Assembly: GCA_002385265.1 (NCBI GenBank) | Contig: DGDD01000081.1 | Location: 1-9,748, forward strand | DNA: 9,748 nt | Source: Chitinophagaceae bacterium UBA3961 | Lineage (GTDB): Bacteria; Bacteroidota; Bacteroidia; Chitinophagales; Chitinophagaceae | Reading direction: 5' to 3' | Shown here: piece by piece, positions 5,371 to 9,748 of the stretch | Numbering within the stretch: the first letter of the stretch is position 1 | How the letters are laid out: every line of letters begins with the position of its first letter | Position numbers and translations under genes: made by a program | The notes under the pieces: model-generated | Databases searched by the model: none | What the model saw: only the letters and a program-made list of their open reading frames with translations | What the model was told of the DNA's origin: nothing

Positions 5371-6333
5371 ATGAATCAGTTCATTTCAGTTCACGACCTG
5401 CCCAACATTAACGAAATGGTGAAGCAGGCGCTTGCTTACAAAGCCAATCCCTTTATAGACCAGCACTTGGGTAAAGGGAAACGCATGGGATTGTTATTTT
5501 TAAATCCAAGTATGAGAACCCGATTGAGCACGCAAATTGCTGCGCAACAATTGGGCATGGAAGCCATCGTATTTAATGTGGGACAAGAAGGTTGGGCCTT
5601 AGAATTTGAAGAAGAAGCGATCATGAGCGGCACCACCGTAGAACACGTAAAAGACGCTGCTCCTATTCTTGGTAAATACTTTGATGTTTTGGGCATTCGC
5701 ACTTTCCCTTCTTTGAAAAACAAAGAAGACGATTACAGCGAGCTCTACATCAAACAATTTATCAAGTACGCCGGCATTCCGGTGGTGAGTTTGGAAAGTG
5801 CTACTCTGCATCCATTGCAGAGTTTCACCGACATCATCACCATCTCGGAACAATTGGCCGCAAAGCCATTGAACAAAAAACCGAAGATCGTACTTACTTG
5901 GGCACCTCACGTAAAGCCATTGCCGCAATGTGTGGCCAATAGCTTTGCTCAATGGGTAAACGCTTGGGGAGAAGCCGATTTTGTGATCACGCATCCCGAA
6001 GACTATGAATTGGATCCGCAGTTCACCAAAGGTGCCACCATTACTCACAATCAAAGTGAAGCATTGAAAGATGCGGATTTTGTTTATGTGAAGAATTGGA
6101 GTACGTATGCTGATTATGGTCGCATTTACTGCAATGATCCGGAATGGATGCTCACTGCAGAAAGCTTGGCTTTAACGAACAATGCCAAAGTAATGCACTG
6201 CTTACCGGTAAGAAGAAATGTAGAATTGAGTGATGAAATTTTGGACGGACCAAATAGCATCGTTACACAACAAGCCAGTAACCGTGTGTGGGCCGCTCAA
6301 ACAGTATTAAGTACTATTCTTAAATCCCGATAG
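5371..6333 (+). CDS. argF': N-acylornithine carbamoyltransferase, probably N-succinylornithine type
   Basis: The 320-residue protein carbamoylates an N-acylated ornithine with carbamoyl phosphate, giving N-acylcitrulline. Carbamoyl-phosphate motifs are SMRTR (47-51), HPLQ (147-150) and HCLPVRRN (276-283). The whole chain resembles the Bacteroides fragilis N-succinylornithine enzyme (recalled, not aligned by program) rather than ordinary ornithine carbamoyltransferase: for example LTWAPHVKPLPQCVANSFAQW (175-195) matches a stretch of that enzyme. In this family residue 90 decides the acyl group: Pro90 in the Bacteroides succinyl enzyme and the equivalent Glu92 in the Xanthomonas acetyl enzyme. 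Here the loop reads MSGTTVEH with Val90. Published exchange of Glu92 for Val gave succinyl activity, so a succinyl substrate is favoured. The gene sits 9 bp before argB, inside the operon. Confidence 0.93.
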   Translation: MNQFISVHDLPNINEMVKQALAYKANPFIDQHLGKGKRMGLLFLNPSMRTRLSTQIAAQQLGMEAIVFNVGQEGWALEFEEEAIMSGTTVEHVKDAAPILGKYFDVLGIRTFPSLKNKEDDYSELYIKQFIKYAGIPVVSLESATLHPLQSFTDIITISEQLAAKPLNKKPKIVLTWAPHVKPLPQCVANSFAQWVNAWGEADFVITHPEDYELDPQFTKGATITHNQSEALKDADFVYVKNWSTYADYGRIYCNDPEWMLTAESLALTNNAKVMHCLPVRRNVELSDEILDGPNSIVTQQASNRVWAAQTVLSTILKSR

Positions 6334-6342
6334 AATTCGTTT

Positions 6343-7134
6343 ATGGAACCGCTGTACGTCATAAAAATTGGAGGCAATATTCTCGATGCAACAGAACCAC
6401 TGCAAGCTTTCTTGAAATCATTTGCAGGCGTTCCGGGCAAGAAAATATTGATCCATGGTGGTGGTAAAATTGCCACGCGTATCGGCGATCAATTGGGAAT
6501 TGAATCGAAATATGTTGACGGAAGAAGGATCACCGATGCAGCTACCATTGATTTGGTAACCATGGTGTACGGGGGACTGGTAAACAAACAAGTTGTAGCA
6601 CAGCTACAAGCATTGGGCACCAATGCCATTGGCATCACCGGTGCCGATGCAAATCTTATCCCGGCCAAAAAACGACCGGTAAAAGAAATTGACTATGGCT
6701 TTGTAGGCGATGTAAAAAGCGCCGCCATACCGCCTGCCTCTTGGCAGGTACTCATTAACAATGGCTGGGTGCCGGTAGTGGCCCCGCTAACACACGACCA
6801 AGAAGGACACATTCTCAATACCAACGCCGATACCATGGCGCAGGAAATCGCAAAAGCATTGGCCCCTTATTATAAGGTTCAATTGATTTATTCTTTTGAA
6901 AAAGCCGGTGTATTGCTGGATGCGAACGACGACAGTACTGTAATACCGGAAATCAAACCCGACCATTACGAAACATTGAAAGCATCGGGCAAAATATTTG
7001 CAGGAATGATTCCTAAACTAGACAATGCATTTGCAGCAGTAAGAGACGGAGTAAACAAAGTGATCATTGGAAACGCTGCGCAACTGGAACTCTTAATCGC
7101 CGGTAAAACCGGTACAAGCATCGTACATGAGTGA
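6343..7134 (+). CDS. argB: N-acylglutamate kinase
   Basis: ArgB phosphorylates N-acylglutamate with ATP. The 263-residue protein starts at the first strand, VIKIGGN (6-12) with K8. It then has HGGGK (38-42), YVDGRRIT (57-64), ITGADANL (98-105), LNTNADTMA (158-166) and a late lysine in GMIPKLDNA (K225), all standard for the amino-acid-kinase fold of this enzyme. Length matches the short dimeric E. coli type (about 258). Arginine-inhibited enzymes carry an extra N-terminal helix that is absent here, so direct feedback by arginine on this protein is unlikely. It overlaps the next gene by 8 bp (7127-7134), suggesting translational coupling. Family is certain; whether the substrate is acetyl- or succinylglutamate is not visible. 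Confidence 0.95.
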   Translation: MEPLYVIKIGGNILDATEPLQAFLKSFAGVPGKKILIHGGGKIATRIGDQLGIESKYVDGRRITDAATIDLVTMVYGGLVNKQVVAQLQALGTNAIGITGADANLIPAKKRPVKEIDYGFVGDVKSAAIPPASWQVLINNGWVPVVAPLTHDQEGHILNTNADTMAQEIAKALAPYYKVQLIYSFEKAGVLLDANDDSTVIPEIKPDHYETLKASGKIFAGMIPKLDNAFAAVRDGVNKVIIGNAAQLELLIAGKTGTSIVHE

Positions 7135-8200
7135 GTCAATTCAACAACTGCAACAAAATGCAGTAACCTTATTACAACAGTTGATCGCTACTCCTTCTTT
7201 CAGTAAAGAAGAGCAGCAAACAGCAGATATTATTGAACGCTTTTTAGAATCGAAAGGAGTGCGTACCAAAACGCATCTCAACAATATCTGGGCACAGAAC
7301 AAACATTTCGATCCCAATAAACCTACCATCCTTCTTAATTCTCACCACGACACGGTAAAACCCAACAAAGGCTATACCCGCGATCCATTCAAGCCGGATA
7401 TTGAAGAGGGAAAATTATTTGGTCTTGGCAGCAATGATGCCGGAGGTTGTTTGGTTTCACTGATGGCGGTATTCCTCCATTACTATGAAGAAAGCAATCT
7501 GAGCCACAATTTCGTTTTTGCCGCCACCGCAGAGGAAGAAATTTCAGGTCATAATGGAATTGAAGCCTTGGTACCAAGATTGGGGCATATTGACTTCGGA
7601 ATTGTAGGTGAACCCACCCTACTTCAAATGGCCGTAGCGGAAAAAGGATTGTTGGTGATGGATGCCACGGCAAAAGGCAGAGCCGGACATGCGGCTCGCA
7701 ACGAAGGTGAAAATGCGTTGTACAAAGCATTAAAAGATATTGAGTGGATACAATCGTATCAATACCCCAAAGTATCTGACTTATTAGGACCCGTAAAAAT
7801 GACCGTTACCGTTATTGAAACGGAAAACAAAGCCCACAACGTAGTGCCGGCGCATTGCAAATTCGTGATCGACTGTCGTGTTAATGAACTCTACACTTTT
7901 GAAGAAATACTTGAGATCATCCGTTCAAATGTGGGAAGTGAAGTGCAACCCAGAAGTACGCGTTTGCGCTCTACATCCATCGCATTGGATCATCCATTGA
8001 TCAAAGCAGGAATCAATTTAGGATGCTCTTATTATGGCTCCCCTACTACTTCCGACAAGGCCTTGATGCCTTTCCCTACTTTGAAAATGGGTCCCGGCGA
8101 TAGCGCGCGCAGTCATACGGCCGATGAGTTTATCTTTGTAGAAGAGATTCATCAAGGCATTGAAAAATACATTCAACTACTCGATCAAATAGTACGTTAA
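7127..8200 (+). CDS. argE: M20-family N-acylcitrulline/N-acylornithine deacylase
   Basis: The 357-residue metallopeptidase-family enzyme removes the acyl group. Because ArgF' acts on acylated ornithine, its real substrate here is probably N-acylcitrulline (succinyl or acetyl). Metal and catalytic residues are in place: H73 and D75 in NSHHDTV, D104 in GSNDAGG, the acidic trio in ATAEEEISG (136-138), E162 in GEPT and H330 in DSARSHTADEF. The dimerisation-domain histidine is H188 in GRAGHAA. The order is catalytic domain, inserted lid/dimer domain (about 175-285), catalytic domain. The ATG lies within the last codons of argB, in a different frame. DapE and carboxypeptidase-like M20 enzymes look similar; the operon context argues for ArgE. 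It is cytoplasmic, as no signal peptide is seen. Confidence 0.93.
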   Translation: MSESIQQLQQNAVTLLQQLIATPSFSKEEQQTADIIERFLESKGVRTKTHLNNIWAQNKHFDPNKPTILLNSHHDTVKPNKGYTRDPFKPDIEEGKLFGLGSNDAGGCLVSLMAVFLHYYEESNLSHNFVFAATAEEEISGHNGIEALVPRLGHIDFGIVGEPTLLQMAVAEKGLLVMDATAKGRAGHAARNEGENALYKALKDIEWIQSYQYPKVSDLLGPVKMTVTVIETENKAHNVVPAHCKFVIDCRVNELYTFEEILEIIRSNVGSEVQPRSTRLRSTSIALDHPLIKAGINLGCSYYGSPTTSDKALMPFPTLKMGPGDSARSHTADEFIFVEEIHQGIEKYIQLLDQIVR

Positions 8201-8214
8201 ACCAAGCATCTGTT

Positions 8215-9516
8215 ATGAAACTTTGGCAAAAAGAACAAACCAGTACCGCGGCAATTGTAGAGCAATTCACGGTGGGTCGCGATAAAGAATTCGATCTTCA
8301 CCTGGCTAAATACGATGTGCAAGGTTCTATTGCACACGTGACCATGCTGGGTGAAGTAGGCTTGATGAGCAAGGCTGAAGCTGATTTAGCAGTATCGGGG
8401 TTGAAAGAAATTGCTGCAATCATTGAATCCGGTGCCTTTCAAATTGAAGACGGCGTTGAAGATGTTCACTCACAGGTGGAACTGATGTTGACCAGAAAGA
8501 TTGGCGAAGCCGGTAAAATGATTCATAGCGGAAGAAGCAGAAACGATCAAGTGGCGGTTGATATCAAACTTTATTTGAGAGCTGAAATACTGGCCATCAA
8601 AAAATCGGTTACCGCTTTGTTTGAGTGCTTGCAAACGCAAAGCAATAAATTCAAAGACAAACTCATTCCCGGCTATACCCATTTGCAAATTGCCATGCCT
8701 TCATCGGCCGGTATGTGGTTGGGCGCTTATGCGGAAAGTTTGGTAGATGATATGGAATTCTTAGCAGCAGCATATCAAGTGGCGAATAAGAATCCCTTGG
8801 GAAGCGGCGCCGGATACGGATCTTCCTTCCCTTTGAATAGAAAAAGAACAACGGAACTTCTTTGCTTTGGCGATTTAAACTGGAATGCTGTGTACGCGCA
8901 AATGACCAGAGGGAAGACAGAGAAATTAACCTCAATGGCATTGAGTAGTATTGCTGCCACAGTTGGTCGTTTGGCTATGGACGGATGTTTGTACCTGAAT
9001 CAAAACTTTGGATTCTTATCGTTTCCGAATGAACTTACTACAGGAAGCAGTATCATGCCGCACAAGAAGAATCCCGACGTTTTTGAATTGATCCGTGCGA
9101 AATGCAATCGCATTCAAAGCATTCCCAATGAATTGAATTTATTGTTGGCAAACCTGCCATCAGGATATCATAGAGATTTACAACTCACTAAAGAAATTCT
9201 CTTCCCTGCTATCAATGAATTGAAAGCCTGCATCGATCTAACCATCTTAATGCTTTCGAACATGGAAGTAAAAGACGGTATTTTAGACGATGAAAAATAC
9301 AAGTACTTGTTCAGTGTAGAGGCAGTGAACGAATTGGTAAACAAAGGCATTCCTTTCCGCGAAGCGTACAAGCAAGTAGGTAATAGCATTGACGCGGGAA
9401 CCTTTGATTTCGATTATACCAAACAATTGCATCACACGCATGAAGGCAGTTTGGGAAATCTTTGTAATGAGGAGATTAAAGGGGCGTTTGAGAGGGTGAG
9501 TGGGAAGTTTGTATAG
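8215..9516 (+). CDS. argH: Argininosuccinate lyase
   Basis: ArgH splits argininosuccinate into arginine and fumarate, the last step of the pathway. The 433-residue protein belongs to the fumarase/aspartase superfamily. The three conserved regions are HSGRSRNDQV (104-113), the catalytic-histidine segment GYTHLQIAMPS (153-163, H156) and the signature GSSIMPHKKNPD (277-288) with the catalytic serine S279. It is somewhat shorter than the roughly 460 residues of E. coli ArgH; no core motif is missing. The start is 14 bp after the argE stop, and MKLWQKE is a normal N-terminus. It is the last gene of the operon. A solo repeat begins within two bases of its stop, and the terminator follows about 65 bp later. 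Confidence 0.96.
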   Translation: MKLWQKEQTSTAAIVEQFTVGRDKEFDLHLAKYDVQGSIAHVTMLGEVGLMSKAEADLAVSGLKEIAAIIESGAFQIEDGVEDVHSQVELMLTRKIGEAGKMIHSGRSRNDQVAVDIKLYLRAEILAIKKSVTALFECLQTQSNKFKDKLIPGYTHLQIAMPSSAGMWLGAYAESLVDDMEFLAAAYQVANKNPLGSGAGYGSSFPLNRKRTTELLCFGDLNWNAVYAQMTRGKTEKLTSMALSSIAATVGRLAMDGCLYLNQNFGFLSFPNELTTGSSIMPHKKNPDVFELIRAKCNRIQSIPNELNLLLANLPSGYHRDLQLTKEILFPAINELKACIDLTILMLSNMEVKDGILDDEKYKYLFSVEAVNELVNKGIPFREAYKQVGNSIDAGTFDFDYTKQLHHTHEGSLGNLCNEEIKGAFERVSGKFV

Positions 9517-9517
9517 A

Positions 9518-9558
9518 GTTGGGCGTTGGGTATTAGGCTTGGGGCCGTTTATAGTTAA
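9518..9558. repeat. Solo degenerate copy of the cassette repeat
   Basis: Read on the minus strand, this 41-bp stretch gives TTAACTATAAACGGCCCC, then AAGCCTAATACCCAACGCC. That matches the segment of right-arm unit 2 starting at 4077 (TTAACTATAAAAACGGCCC, AAAGCCTAATACCTAAGGCC), apart from a 2-bp length difference in an A-run and a few substitutions. On the + strand it also resembles GGGCGTTAGGC near 3398. No gene accompanies it, and it begins right after the argH stop. Confidence 0.75.
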
Positions 9559-9581
9559 TAAAGTATTTTCATTTCATAAAG

Positions 9582-9636
9582 AAAAGAGCCATCGGTTTAG
9601 ACTTTTTAGTAGTAACCTGATGGCTCTTTTTATTTT
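9582..9636. terminator. Strong intrinsic terminator of the arginine operon, probably bidirectional
   Basis: AAAAGAGCCATC (9582-9593) pairs perfectly over 12 bp with GATGGCTCTTTT (9619-9630). GGTT (9594-9597) and AACC (9614-9617) extend the stem past one bulged T. The 3' side continues TTTTTATTTTT. On the opposite strand the stem is likewise followed by TTTTCTTTAT, so it could stop transcription from either side. No other comparable terminator occurs between the GNAT gene and argH, which supports one transcription unit. Confidence 0.9.
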
Positions 9637-9650
9637 TAAATTCTTTCTTC

Positions 9651-9748
9651 TTCACCGCAGCGGCGCAGCGATCGCAGCGGAAACGCAACGTTCCCCTCGC
9701 TCATCTTCCTGTTCTTTCTCTGTATCTTCCTCGTCTCCTCTCATCCTC
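9651..9748. repeat. GCAGCG-rich and pyrimidine-rich tail, probable dispersed repeat fragment
   Basis: The + strand contains GCAGCG at 9657-9662, 9665-9670 and 9674-9679 and GCAACG at 9685-9690. A CT-rich stretch runs from 9691 to the edge. It resembles, from memory, degenerate CGCAGAG-type low-complexity repeats common in intergenic regions of Bacteroidota. A minus-strand frame is open from the edge to a TGA at 9652-9654, but its product would be a low-complexity acidic peptide that I do not recognise. Confidence 0.35.

Noticed and set aside
9652..9748. Minus-strand coding frame open at the window edge
   Set aside because: Low-complexity acidic product of about 31 residues with no recognisable motif, sitting in repeat-like DNA.

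Overview
The window holds an almost complete arginine biosynthesis operon on the + strand. Gene order is GNAT acyltransferase - argG - argC - [inserted four-helix-bundle gene with repeats] - argD - argF' - argB - argE - argH, closed by a strong intrinsic terminator at 9582-9636. Several things point to the Bacteroidota, and a Chitinophagaceae-like member is my best guess. These are the gene order, the acylornithine-type transcarbamylase (ArgF') in place of an ornithine transcarbamylase, the A-rich start regions without Shine-Dalgarno sequences, the moderate GC content, and the stand-alone 23S-IVP-type four-helix-bundle gene. The genus cannot be fixed from this sequence.

Layout. Positions 1-460 are a long upstream region. 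It carries three identical AT-only 14-mers (7-66) and a 43-codon leader ORF (217-348) rich in arginine and valine. A perfect hairpin plus T-tract (290-312) lies inside that ORF, and a second hairpin group ending in a T-rich run lies after it (353-415). This is the arrangement expected of a transcription attenuator and is the most interesting signal in the window. Positions 461-3378 hold GNAT, argG and argC, tightly packed. Positions 3379-4191 interrupt the operon with a four-helix-bundle gene flanked by inverted arrays of a 7-bp repeat, with the right arm duplicated. Positions 4192-9516 hold argD, argF', argB, argE and argH with gaps of 33 bp or less; argB and argE overlap. After argH comes a solo degenerate copy of the same repeat family (9518-9558), then the terminator, then a GCAGCG-rich low-complexity tail running to the window edge.

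How the genes work together. The GNAT protein is the only candidate in the window for N-acylation of glutamate. ArgB, ArgC and ArgD turn N-acylglutamate into N-acylornithine. ArgF' carbamoylates the still-acylated ornithine, so free ornithine is bypassed. ArgE (M20 family) then removes the acyl group from N-acylcitrulline, and ArgG and ArgH finish arginine through argininosuccinate. The residue that separates acetyl- from succinyl-ornithine transcarbamylases is Val90 here. That is neither the Glu of the Xanthomonas acetyl enzyme nor the Pro of the Bacteroides succinyl enzyme, but it favours a succinylated route. No argJ, argA of the classical kind, argR, carAB or ordinary argF is present in the window.
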